A stretch of 64,000 bases of DNA, taken from positions 2,976,001 to 3,040,000 of the forward strand of contig CP119753.1 of the NCBI GenBank assembly GCA_029319145.1, in the 5' to 3' direction. This DNA is from Microbacter sp. GSS18. Its GTDB lineage: Bacteria; Actinomycetota; Actinomycetes; Actinomycetales; Microbacteriaceae. Below the pieces are notes generated by a model. That model was not told where the DNA came from. It ran no database searches and saw nothing but the letters and a program-made list of their open reading frames with translations. Numbering within the stretch: the stretch's first letter is position 1; each line of letters opens with the position of its first letter. Shown here piece by piece: positions 34,981-42,886 of the stretch. The translations under genes and the position numbers were made by a program.

Positions 34981-35868
34981 ATGCGTTTCGGCCTCGTGAT
35001 CCTGCCGCAGTTCGACTGGCCCGAGGCGGGCCGCCTCTGGCGGCAGGCCGAGAACCTCGGCTTCGACCACGCCTGGACCTACGATCACCTGTCGTGGCGG
35101 GGGCTCGCGGGCGAGCTCTGGCACGCCACCGTGCCGACGCTGACCGCAGCGGCGATGGTCACAGAGCGCATCCGGCTCGGCACGTTCGTCGCGAGTCCGA
35201 ACTTCCGCCACCCCGTGCCCTTCGCGAAGGACATCGCGTCCGTCGATCAGATCTCGGGTGGTCGGATGCTGCTGGGCCTGGGGTCCGGCGGCACGGGCTT
35301 CGACGCGTTCGTGCTCGGCCAGGACGCGCTGTCGCCCCGGGAGCGCTTCGAGCGCTTCCGCGAGTTCACCGAGGCCCTCGACGCGCTGCTGCGATTCGAG
35401 CGGGGTTCGGGTGACGGCATCTCCTACGCCGGCGAGCGGTTCACGTCGGTCTCGGCTCGCATGGTCGGCGAGCCGGCACAGCATCCGCGCATGCCGTTCG
35501 TGATGGCCGGCCAAGGCCCGCGGGCTCTGCGGCTCGCCGCACGCCACGGGTCGGGATGGGTCACCACCGGCGGGAACGAGGAGTCGCACGACCAGTGGTG
35601 GGCGGGCGTCGCCGACCTCGTGGCCCGGTTCGAGGACGCGTGCGCGGCCGAAGGCCGGGACCCCGGCGAGCTCGACCGCTTCCTGTCGCTCGACGGCGAG
35701 GCCCGCTACTCGATGGCGAGCGCCGCCGCGTTCGAGGATGCCGTGGGCCGCGCGCGGCGGCTGGGCTTCACCGACGTCGTGTCGCACCGGCCGCGAGCCC
35801 ACGGGCTCTACGCCGGGAGCGAGGCGGTGCTCGAGGAGGTCGCCGAACTGCTTCCCTCGCTGCGCTGA
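34981..35868 (+). CDS. LLM-class flavin-dependent oxidoreductase
   Basis: 295 residues, luciferase-like TIM barrel. Typical segments are HAWTYDHLSWRG near residue 30, RIRLGTFVASPNFRHPV near 62, FAKDIASVDQISGGRMLLGLGSGG near 85 and MAGQGPRALRLAARHGSGWVTTGG near 180. Cofactor may be FMN or F420; the sequence does not settle it. It has its own -10, so it is not obviously part of the racemase transcript. Confidence 0.85.
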   Translation: MRFGLVILPQFDWPEAGRLWRQAENLGFDHAWTYDHLSWRGLAGELWHATVPTLTAAAMVTERIRLGTFVASPNFRHPVPFAKDIASVDQISGGRMLLGLGSGGTGFDAFVLGQDALSPRERFERFREFTEALDALLRFERGSGDGISYAGERFTSVSARMVGEPAQHPRMPFVMAGQGPRALRLAARHGSGWVTTGGNEESHDQWWAGVADLVARFEDACAAEGRDPGELDRFLSLDGEARYSMASAAAFEDAVGRARRLGFTDVVSHRPRAHGLYAGSEAVLEEVAELLPSLR

Positions 35869-35904
35869 CGCGACCGGCCGCCCGACCGTCGGCCGCAGTG
35901 CCCG

Positions 35905-36045
35905 CTACGCCGGCTCGGTGGTGCGGATCAGACCGCAGTTCATGCACGACCAAGCCACGAGGAATCGCTCATCGTCGAGGATCTCGAACGTCAGAGCATC
36001 GCCGCAGGTCGGGCAGCCACGCGGATCCCCCGCACGCACCGTCAT
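35905..36045 (-). CDS. 46-residue zinc-ribbon protein
   Basis: Short gene with ATG 36045 and TAG at 35905-35907. It encodes MTVRAGDPRGCPTCGD, a short strand-rich middle (ALTFEILDDERFLVAWS) and CMNCGLIRTTEPA. The two CxxC pairs, 21 residues apart, form a rubredoxin-like zinc ribbon. A TAGGCT -10 six nucleotides before the ATG supports expression. Function unknown. Confidence 0.75.
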   Translation of the reverse strand: MTVRAGDPRGCPTCGDALTFEILDDERFLVAWSCMNCGLIRTTEPA

Positions 36046-36051
36046 GGTGAG

Positions 36052-36057
36052 AGCCTA
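36052..36057 (-). promoter_or_regulatory. Leaderless-type -10 for the zinc-ribbon gene
   Basis: TAGGCT on the minus strand, six nucleotides (CTCACC) before the ATG at 36045. Confidence 0.5.
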
Positions 36058-36145
36058 CGGATCCCGTGCGACGTCGAGACGGGTTCATCGGCTTCTCCCA
36101 GGTCGCGACGGCGCGCCTGAACCCGACCGACTCGAGGGCGGCCCG

Positions 36146-36841
36146 TCACCCGGGGCGCAGGGCGACGTCGATCGCGCCCACGACGTGCAGGGCGGTCGTC
36201 GGGAAGACGGGGACCGCGCTGTCGTCCTGCGAGACGAGCAGTTCGATCTCGGTGCACCCGAGGATGATTCCCTCGGCCCCGGCCTCGACCAGTCGCGCCA
36301 TCACGTCGCGATACCGCTCGCGGGAGAGCGGGTTCACCACGCCGTGGACGAGCTCCGAGTAGATGACGCCGTGCACGGTCTCGCGGTCATCGGCACCCGG
36401 AACGAGAGTGCGGATGCCCTGACGGGCGAGGCGATCCCGGTAGAAGGACTGCTCCATCGTGAAGGCCGTCCCGAGGAGCCCGACGGTGCGGATGCCTGCC
36501 GTCGTGATCGCTGCGGCCGTGGTGTCGGCGATGTGGAGGAACGGCACGTCGATGGCCGCCTCGATGTCGTCCGCAACGATGTGCATGGTGTTCGTGCACA
36601 GCACGATGACGTCCGCCCCGGCGGTCTCGAGCCTGCTCGCGTGGGTCGCGAGGATGCGTCCTGCCGCAGACCACTCCCCTGACGCCTGCAGCTGCTCGAT
36701 CTCGGCGAAGTCGAGAGAGTCCAGCAGGATGCGCGCCGAGTGATAGCCGCCGAGCCGATCGCGCACGGCCTCGTTCGCGCGGCGATACCACTCGAGGGAC
36801 GACTCCCAGCTCATACCGCCGAGCACGCCGATCGTCTTCAT
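36146..36841 (-). CDS. Aspartate/glutamate racemase family protein
   Basis: 231 residues. It starts MKTIGVLGGMSWESSLEWYRRANEAV, the aspartate racemase signature. Both catalytic cysteines are visible: VLCTNTMH near residue 80 and ILGCTEIELL near residue 193. It should racemise aspartate or glutamate, or a related substrate. ATG 36841 is preferred over the GTG one codon upstream because TAGGCT lies seven nucleotides before it. Independent of the HyuE-like racemase at 34192. Confidence 0.87.
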   Translation of the reverse strand: MKTIGVLGGMSWESSLEWYRRANEAVRDRLGGYHSARILLDSLDFAEIEQLQASGEWSAAGRILATHASRLETAGADVIVLCTNTMHIVADDIEAAIDVPFLHIADTTAAAITTAGIRTVGLLGTAFTMEQSFYRDRLARQGIRTLVPGADDRETVHGVIYSELVHGVVNPLSRERYRDVMARLVEAGAEGIILGCTEIELLVSQDDSAVPVFPTTALHVVGAIDVALRPG

Positions 36842-36848
36842 CACGGTG

Positions 36849-36854
36849 AGCCTA
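36849..36854 (-). promoter_or_regulatory. Leaderless-type -10 for the Asp/Glu racemase gene
   Basis: TAGGCT on the minus strand, seven nucleotides before the ATG at 36841. Confidence 0.45.
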
Positions 36855-36937
36855 TGACGGGTAGCGCGGAGTTCATGCCCGCCTCGCGGGGCGCACGCGC
36901 GGCGGATGATCCCGCGGGTGCGTTTTATGCGCGGAAA

Positions 36938-36943
36938 TACAAT
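36938..36943 (+). promoter_or_regulatory. -10 element for the DsbA/FrnE gene
   Basis: TACAAT in a locally AT-rich stretch, 26 nt before the ATG at 36970. No convincing -35 at standard spacing. Confidence 0.45.
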
Positions 36944-36969
36944 CGCCTCCTCCGCGGTTGGCCTCTCCC

Positions 36970-37632
36970 ATGAGCGAGACGTCCCGAACCCCCGTCAAGG
37001 TCGACATCTGGTCCGATGTTCAGTGCCCGTGGTGCTACATCGGCAAGCGGCGCTTCGAGAGCGCGGTGACGGCCTCGGGCGTCGACGTCGAGATCGAGTA
37101 CCACTCGTTCGAGCTCTCCCCCGACACGCCCATCGGCTACGACGGCACGCCCGCCGACTACCTCATGCAGCGTCGCGGCCTCGCCCGCCCGCAGGTCGAG
37201 CAGATGCTCGCGCACGTCACGAAGCTCGCCGCCGACGAGGGCCTCGCGTACGACTTCGACCACACGCACCAGACCAACACCGTCAAGGCGCACGAACTGC
37301 TCCACTACGCCAAGGCGCAGGGGCGCCAGGCCGAGATGAAGGAGGCGCTGCTCAAGGCCTACTTCGTCGACGGCGGGCACGTCGGCCGGATCCCCGACCT
37401 CGCCGACCTCGCCGCCTCGATCGGCTTCGATCGCGACGATGTCGTGCGCTCCCTCGAGTCCGAGGAGCACCTCCCCGCGGTGAAGGCGGATGTCGCACAG
37501 GCGCGGGCCTACGGCATCCAGGGCGTGCCGTTCTTCGTCTTCGACGGCAAGTACGGGGTGTCGGGCGCTCAGCCCAGCAGCACCTTCGCGGATGTCCTGA
37601 CCACGGTCAAGGCCGAGACCGAGGCGGCGTGA
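36970..37632 (+). CDS. DsbA family oxidoreductase (FrnE-like)
   Basis: 220 residues, thioredoxin fold with a helical insertion. The CxxC is SDVQCPWCYIGKRRF near residue 20 and the cis-proline region is GIQGVPFFVFDGKYGVSGAQ near 180. No signal peptide, so a cytoplasmic polyketoacyl/FrnE-type thiol oxidoreductase. ATG 36970 is chosen; an upstream ATG at 36958 adds four residues. Its stop overlaps a small downstream gene. Confidence 0.88.
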   Translation: MSETSRTPVKVDIWSDVQCPWCYIGKRRFESAVTASGVDVEIEYHSFELSPDTPIGYDGTPADYLMQRRGLARPQVEQMLAHVTKLAADEGLAYDFDHTHQTNTVKAHELLHYAKAQGRQAEMKEALLKAYFVDGGHVGRIPDLADLAASIGFDRDDVVRSLESEEHLPAVKADVAQARAYGIQGVPFFVFDGKYGVSGAQPSSTFADVLTTVKAETEAA

Positions 37633-37802
37633 GCGAGGGCACCGCGTCGTCCACGCCCGACACGTTCCAGCCGCTCATGATGGTCGGGACCGGCGCGTAT
37701 GTCTGCGAGGGCGACGTGTGCTTCGTGCCCACCACCGCCCCCTCCACGCCGTCGGAGGCCGGAGGTGAAGCGCCGGCTCCGCCGGCCGCCCCCGCCGCGT
37801 GA
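37629..37802 (+). CDS. 57-residue Cys-containing protein coupled to the DsbA-like gene
   Basis: GTG at 37629 overlaps the preceding TGA (GTGA). The product has a short core FQPLMMVGTGAYVCEGDVCFVP with a C-x4-C pair, then a Pro/Ala-rich tail. No membrane segment. The strict coupling to a thiol oxidoreductase and the paired cysteines suggest a redox substrate or partner, but this is inference; the family was not recognised. Confidence 0.6.
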   Translation: MSEGTASSTPDTFQPLMMVGTGAYVCEGDVCFVPTTAPSTPSEAGGEAPAPPAAPAA

Positions 37803-37812
37803 CCGTGCCCGC

Positions 37813-38517
37813 TCAGCGCGCGGGGACCTCGAAGCTGTGCTCGAGCACGATCGGTGCGGCTTCGTTCGAGGAGAGGAAGTCGAGCACCGCGCGGGCGTCC
37901 GTCGGGACCGGGGATACCGCTGCGACCGCGCCGCTGAACACGGTGACGATCGCGCAGTCGGGCGGGAGCGAGCCGAGGATGCGCACGCCGGGCTGGCCGA
38001 CGAGCTCGCTCAGCTGCTGGAACCCGAGGTCCACCTCGCCGTCGGCGAGCAGCTTCGCGACCGGGATGCCGGGGCGCGCCTGCACGAGCCGGTCGCCCAC
38101 CTCGTCGCTCAGGCCCCAGTCCTCGATCATCCGGATCAGCGCCGTGCCGCTCGGGCCCGTCGAATAGCCGATCCTCTCGGCGCGCCGGATGGCGTCGCGC
38201 ATCGCGCCCGCGTCCGCGAACGCAGCGGCAGAGGGGTCGGCCGCCGGCCCGGCGTCCGACGAGGGCACCGCCGCCGCGACGCTCGAGACGACGAGCGGGG
38301 TCAGCGTCGCGGCGTCGACGTGACCGTCGGCCGCGAGCTTCGCGAGTGCGCCATCGGCCAGGAACACCAGGTCGAACAGCTCCCCCGCGCGCACGCGCGT
38401 CGCGGCATCCACACCGCCGACCGACTCGACGTCGACGGCCGGCAGCCCGGCGTTCTCGGCCGCGGCGAGCAGGTCGGCGAGCACGTGGCGCGTCGCCATC
38501 GAGGAGATGCCCCTCAC
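37813..38517 (-). CDS. ModA-like substrate-binding-domain protein without signal peptide
   Basis: 234 residues. It begins VRGISSMATRHVLADLL, with VESVGGVDAATRVRAGELFDLVFLADGALAKL, the layout of class II molybdate/sulfate-type binding proteins; SGTALIRMIEDWG and FQQLSELVGQPG occur later. No signal peptide or lipobox, unlike true periplasmic binding proteins. GTG start overlaps the aldo-keto reductase stop (GTGA). Last gene of the lig operon; it may bind an aromatic acid or pathway intermediate, which is inference from position. Confidence 0.75.
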   Translation of the reverse strand: MRGISSMATRHVLADLLAAAENAGLPAVDVESVGGVDAATRVRAGELFDLVFLADGALAKLAADGHVDAATLTPLVVSSVAAAVPSSDAGPAADPSAAAFADAGAMRDAIRRAERIGYSTGPSGTALIRMIEDWGLSDEVGDRLVQARPGIPVAKLLADGEVDLGFQQLSELVGQPGVRILGSLPPDCAIVTVFSGAVAAVSPVPTDARAVLDFLSSNEAAPIVLEHSFEVPAR

Positions 38518-39488
38518 GCGGCATCCTCGAACGTCTCGGCGAACACTTCGCGCGACTGGGCCTCGTTGTACCGCGGACCCGACACCGTCGCGGTGCTGAT
38601 CAGCTCGCCCGCCCGCGCGAGGATCGCCGGGTCCACGACGATCTCGGCAGCGGCGAGATCCTCGCGCAGGTGCTCGACGCGTGTGGTGCCGGGGATCGCG
38701 ACGACATGCTCGCCGCGCGAGAGCACCCACGCCAGAGCGAGCTGTGCCGGCGTGCATCCCGCCTCGGCCACGAGGGAGCGCCAGCCGGGCAGCAGCGCGG
38801 CATTGGCCGGCCAGTTGGCGGGCTGGAACCGCGGGTGAGACCGTCGGATGTCCTTCGGAGCGAACGCATCCGGATCGGCGACGGCGTCGGCGAGGAATCC
38901 CCGGGCGACGGGCGAGAAGGCGACGAAGGCTGCTCCCGCCTCGCGCGTGGCCTCCAGCATCCCGAGCTCCGCGTTGCGGGTCCACAGCGAGTACTCGTTC
39001 TGAACGGCCGCGATCGGCGCGACGGCGAGCGCCTCGTGCAGCAGCGCCACCGAGATCTCGGACAGCCCGATGCCGCCGATCTTGCCCGACGCGACGGCGT
39101 CCGCGAGCGCGCCGACGCTGTCTCCGATCGGGACGTTCGGATCCCACCGGTGCAGGTAGTACAGGTCGATGTGGTCGACGCCGAGGCGCTCGAGCGACGC
39201 GTCGACCTGGGCGCTGAGGGTCTCGGGGCGGCCGTCGATGGTCTTGACCCCGTCGACGGGGGCCATGCCGCCCTTGCTGGCGAGCACGATCTCGTCACGC
39301 CGCCCGGCGATCGCCGCCCCGACCAGTTCCTCGTTGCGCCCGGCCCCGTAGAGCGTGGCGGTGTCGAGGAACGTCACGCCCGCGTCGAGCGATTCACGCA
39401 GCATCCGCACCCCGTCCTCGAACGAGGGCGGAACGCCGTAGGCGTGGCTGAGCTCCATGCATCCGAGTCCGATGCGGGGCAGGTTCAC
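38514..39488 (-). CDS. Aldo-keto reductase
   Basis: 324 residues. Start (GTG) VNLPRIGLGCMELSHAYG, then the catalytic set: D in TFLDTATLYG, Y in the same motif, K in VLASKGGMAP and H in LYYLHRWD. It ends with the usual ATVSGPRYNEAQ tail. NADPH-dependent reductase by family. Coupled by 4-nt overlaps to ligC upstream and the ModA-like gene downstream. Its role in protocatechuate catabolism is unknown; detoxifying an aldehyde intermediate is one possibility. Confidence 0.88.
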   Translation of the reverse strand: MNLPRIGLGCMELSHAYGVPPSFEDGVRMLRESLDAGVTFLDTATLYGAGRNEELVGAAIAGRRDEIVLASKGGMAPVDGVKTIDGRPETLSAQVDASLERLGVDHIDLYYLHRWDPNVPIGDSVGALADAVASGKIGGIGLSEISVALLHEALAVAPIAAVQNEYSLWTRNAELGMLEATREAGAAFVAFSPVARGFLADAVADPDAFAPKDIRRSHPRFQPANWPANAALLPGWRSLVAEAGCTPAQLALAWVLSRGEHVVAIPGTTRVEHLREDLAAAEIVVDPAILARAGELISTATVSGPRYNEAQSREVFAETFEDAA

Positions 39489-40441
39489 GCGAGCTGCTCC
39501 TCCAGGGCGCCGAGCACGCGGTAGCAGTCGATCACCTGACGCAGCGACGAGTTGGGCTCGCGGCCCTCGCGGATCGCCGCGACGAACTCGCGGTCCTGCA
39601 GCTCGATGCCGTTCATGCTGACGGCCACGTGCGACACGTCGATCGGCTCCTCCTTGCCGTTGACGAGGTCGTCGTAGCGGGCGATGTAGGTGCCGGTGTC
39701 TCCGATGTAGCGGAAGAACGTGCCGAACGGTCCCTCGTTGTTGAACGACAGCGAGAGCGTGCAGATCGCGCCCGACTCGGCCTTCAGCTGGATCGACATG
39801 TCCATCGCGATCCCGAGGTCGGGGTTGATCGGGCCCTGGATCGCGTTGGCCTGGACGATCTTTCCCGCCTGGTAGCCGAACAGGTCGACCGTGTGCGCGG
39901 CGTGATGCCACAGCAGGTGGTCGGTCCATGAGCGGGGCTCGCCCTTGGCGTTGGTGTTCGTGCGACGAAAGAAGTAGGTCTGCACATCCATCTGCTGGAT
40001 GTTGAAGTCGCCGTCGGTGATCTTGTTGTGGATCCACTGGTGCGACGGGTTGAAGCGCCGGGTGTGACCGACCATCGCGACGCGATCGGATGCCTCGGCC
40101 GCGGCCAACGTGGCCTCGGCATCCGCGAGCGAATCCGCCAGCGGGATCTCGACCTGAACGTGCTTGCCCGCGGCGAGCGCCGCCTGGGTCTGCGCGGCGT
40201 GCAGGCCGGTGGGCGTCGCGAGGATCACCGCATCGACGTCATCGCGCTCGAGCACGGCGTCGTAGCCGACGACCGCGTTCGGAACGCCGTACTTCTCGGC
40301 GACGGCCTGTGTGGGCTCGGGCTTCGTGCCGCTGACGACGGTGACCTCGGCGTCGGCGATGTTCGCCAGGCCGTCGAGGTGCTTCATGCCGAAGGCGCCG
40401 GCGGCGCCGACGACCGCGACGCGGACCTTGTCACTGCTCAT
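39485..40441 (-). CDS. ligC: 4-carboxy-2-hydroxymuconate-6-semialdehyde dehydrogenase LigC
   Basis: 318 residues, Gfo/Idh/MocA fold: VRVAVVGAAGAFGMKHLDGL at the N-terminus, HVQVEIPLADSLADAE near residue 100 (E-I-P in place of EKP) and MVGHTRRFNPSHQWIHNKI as in LigC. The pathway enzyme oxidises the protocatechuate ring-cleavage product, as its cyclic hemiacetal, to 2-pyrone-4,6-dicarboxylate with NADP. Context with ligAB, I, J and K makes the assignment firm. Confidence 0.9.
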   Translation of the reverse strand: MSSDKVRVAVVGAAGAFGMKHLDGLANIADAEVTVVSGTKPEPTQAVAEKYGVPNAVVGYDAVLERDDVDAVILATPTGLHAAQTQAALAAGKHVQVEIPLADSLADAEATLAAAEASDRVAMVGHTRRFNPSHQWIHNKITDGDFNIQQMDVQTYFFRRTNTNAKGEPRSWTDHLLWHHAAHTVDLFGYQAGKIVQANAIQGPINPDLGIAMDMSIQLKAESGAICTLSLSFNNEGPFGTFFRYIGDTGTYIARYDDLVNGKEEPIDVSHVAVSMNGIELQDREFVAAIREGREPNSSLRQVIDCYRVLGALEEQLA

Positions 40442-40513
40442 CTTCGTATCTCCTTCGCGGGGAGCGGACGGCCGCGTGAGCCGCCCACTCCCTCCACTCA
40501 GCGATTATGGTGC

Positions 40514-41929
40514 TCAGGCCAGGGAGCCGACGGGGTCCCACGAGGGCTTCACCGTCTCACCTTCGGCGGGGGTGGTCCCGTCGTCGGAGGTCTGCGTTTC
40601 GTCGGCCTGCTCGGCGACACCGTCTGTGGCGGCGACAGGGTTCGAGATCACCAGGTGGCCGACCGCGGTGTTGGAGGCGGGCACGTGGTAGAAGCGGTGG
40701 TTGACCTCGGGAGCGCCGCCGCCGAACTGGTCGTCCATGGCGCCGCGCGCGATGAGCCAGTCGACGAGCTCGATGCCCTCGGAGCCCGCCTCGTCGACGT
40801 ACTCCATGTGCGGCCACTCGGTCAGGCCCAGCGGGTCTGCGATCAGGTGGTCGAGGAACGCGTTGTCCCATTCCTTGTTGATGAGACCGGCGCGCGGACC
40901 CTGGAGCTGGTGGCTCATGCCGCCGGTGCCCCAGATCTGGATGTTGAGCTCGGGGCCGTCCCACTTGTCGAGGGCGCGACGCAGCGCCTTGCCGAGCTCG
41001 TAGCAGCGGCGTCCGGAGGGGACCGGGTACTGCACCACGTTCACGGCGAGCGGGATCACCCGGACCGGCCACTCCTCGGGCTTGCCGTAGACGAGCGACA
41101 GCGGCACGGTGAGTCCGTGGTCCACGACCATCTCGTTGACGAGGGTCAGGTCGAAGTCGTCCTGGATGACCGACTGCGCGATGTGCGCCGCGAGCTCGGG
41201 GTATCCCTTCACGTCCGGCACCGGACGGCGACCGTAGCCCTCGTCGGCGACGGGGTACTCCGCGCCCGTGCCGAGCACGAACGTCGGGATGATCGAGGAG
41301 TCGAACGCGGTCGCGTGGTCGTTGTAGACGATGATGACGACGTCGGGGGTGTTCTCCTTGGCCCACTGGCGCGTCCACTCGTACCCGGCGAAGACCTTCT
41401 GCCAGTACGGCTCGTGGTCCTTGCCGAGGTCCATCGCGGCGCCGATCGCCGGGACGTGGGGCGTGAACAGCGCCGAGGTGTACTTCGCCGGCGCGTTCGG
41501 GCGCATGGTCTCGGCCTTCTCGCCCTTGGCGGGAGGCGTCCACCCGTCGAGGTCCTTCAGCCGCACGCCCTCCGGGTTGCGGCCACCCGCGATCATCATG
41601 TCGCGGTAGGCCGCCTCGGACATGCCGGTCATCGAACCGGCCATCTGCTGGAAGCTCAGGCCGTGGGTCGCGCCGAGCTTGGCGAGGAAGTAGATGTTCC
41701 CGCCCTCGGCCATCGCCGCGTTGAGGTCGATGTCGAGCACCGCCTGGCGCTGCTTGGGGTTCAGCGGCCACTCGTCGAGGTAGGCCTCCTGATCCGCGAG
41801 GAACCGCTCGCGGTTCTCGGGCTTCATCAGCGACATGCAGAACTGATTCAGGTGGTAGCCCTTTCGGGCCTGTTCTGCATCGAAGATGATCGTGCCGGGG
41901 ATGTCCTTGTACGGCTTCTCGAGTCCCAT
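40514..41929 (-). CDS. ligAB: Protocatechuate 4,5-dioxygenase, fused alpha-beta (LigA-LigB)
   Basis: 471 residues combining two normally separate subunits. Residues 1-120 are LigA-like (HLNQFCMSLMKPENRERF); residues about 145-430 are the extradiol LigB domain with iron ligands H158 (FTPHVPAIGAA) and H205 (VYNDHATAFD), the catalytic D270-H271 (VDHGLTVPL) and GTGGMSHQLQGPRAG later. A Thr/Asp/Glu-rich tail of about 40 residues is extra. The alpha-then-beta order is opposite to that of the gallate dioxygenases GalA/DesB. Preceded by GGAG, one nucleotide after the ligI stop. Confidence 0.92.
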   Translation of the reverse strand: MGLEKPYKDIPGTIIFDAEQARKGYHLNQFCMSLMKPENRERFLADQEAYLDEWPLNPKQRQAVLDIDLNAAMAEGGNIYFLAKLGATHGLSFQQMAGSMTGMSEAAYRDMMIAGGRNPEGVRLKDLDGWTPPAKGEKAETMRPNAPAKYTSALFTPHVPAIGAAMDLGKDHEPYWQKVFAGYEWTRQWAKENTPDVVIIVYNDHATAFDSSIIPTFVLGTGAEYPVADEGYGRRPVPDVKGYPELAAHIAQSVIQDDFDLTLVNEMVVDHGLTVPLSLVYGKPEEWPVRVIPLAVNVVQYPVPSGRRCYELGKALRRALDKWDGPELNIQIWGTGGMSHQLQGPRAGLINKEWDNAFLDHLIADPLGLTEWPHMEYVDEAGSEGIELVDWLIARGAMDDQFGGGAPEVNHRFYHVPASNTAVGHLVISNPVAATDGVAEQADETQTSDDGTTPAEGETVKPSWDPVGSLA

Positions 41930-41930
41930 G

Positions 41931-42884
41931 TCATTCTCCTTCGGGCCAGTACAGCCGCCGCGGGTTGTCGACGAGCAGCTTGTGCTGCAGCGCCGGCGTC
42001 GTGGCGATCTGCGGGATGTAATCGACCAGCAGCCCGTCGTCGGGCATGTGGTCCTTGAGGTTGGGGTGGGGCCAATCCGTTCCCCACAGCACGCGGTCGG
42101 GGAACTCCTCGACCACGCGACGGGCGAACGGCACGACGTCGGTGTACGCGTGCTGTTCGCCATCGAGGGCGCGCGGGCCGGTGACGCTGAGCCGCTCGGG
42201 GCACGACACCTTGGTCCACACGTTCGGGTTCTCGCGCATGAAGCGAAGGAACAGCCCGAACTCGGGTCCGTCCGGGTCCTTCGTGACGTCGGGCCGGCCC
42301 ATGTGGTCGACGACGACGTCGGTCGGGATGCTCGAGAAGAATTCGTAGAGGTCGGGAAGGTCCTCGGCCTCGAAGTAGATGACGACGTGCCAGCCGAGCG
42401 GGGCGATCTTCTCGACGATCTCGCCGAGGGACTCGGTGGGCACGCGGTCGACGAGGCGCTTGACGAAGTTGAACCGCACACCGCGGACGCCGGCCTCGTG
42501 GAGCTCGGCGAGCTGCTCGGCGGAGACGTCTCGGCGGACGGTCGCGACGCCGCGTGCCCGACCTTCGCTGCGCCGCAGAACATCGACCAATGCGCGGTTG
42601 TCGGCGCCGTGGCACGTGGCCTGCACGACCACGTTGCGGTCGAAGCCGAGCGTGTCGCGCAGCGCGAACAGCTGGTCGGCGGATGCGTCGCACGGCGTGT
42701 ACTTGCGCTCGGGCGCGTAGGGGAACTGCGCCCCGGGGCCGAAGACGTGGCAGTGCGCGTCGACGGCGCCGGCCGGCACCTGGAACGTCGGCGTCGTGGG
42801 CCCGTCGTACCAGTCGAGCCAGCCGGGCGTCTTCTCGAAGCCGCCGCTGGTCTCGCCGTGTGCGATCGTGAGCTCTTCGGTCAT
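41931..42884 (-). CDS. ligI: 2-pyrone-4,6-dicarboxylate lactonase LigI
   Basis: 317 residues, amidohydrolase_2 family. The N-terminal HxH is in AVDAHCHVFGPG, a later VVDHMGRPD carries the usual histidine, and the late aspartate is in LWGTDWPHPN. It opens the pyrone ring of PDC to 4-oxalomesaconate. ATG 42884, two nucleotides after the ligK stop. Confidence 0.9.
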   Translation of the reverse strand: MTEELTIAHGETSGGFEKTPGWLDWYDGPTTPTFQVPAGAVDAHCHVFGPGAQFPYAPERKYTPCDASADQLFALRDTLGFDRNVVVQATCHGADNRALVDVLRRSEGRARGVATVRRDVSAEQLAELHEAGVRGVRFNFVKRLVDRVPTESLGEIVEKIAPLGWHVVIYFEAEDLPDLYEFFSSIPTDVVVDHMGRPDVTKDPDGPEFGLFLRFMRENPNVWTKVSCPERLSVTGPRALDGEQHAYTDVVPFARRVVEEFPDRVLWGTDWPHPNLKDHMPDDGLLVDYIPQIATTPALQHKLLVDNPRRLYWPEGE

Positions 42885-42886
42885 CG

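Noticed and set aside
40514-41929. Gallate dioxygenase rather than protocatechuate dioxygenase
   Set aside because: The presence of ligC and ligI, needed only after protocatechuate cleavage, and the alpha-beta order argue against it, though side activity on gallate remains possible.
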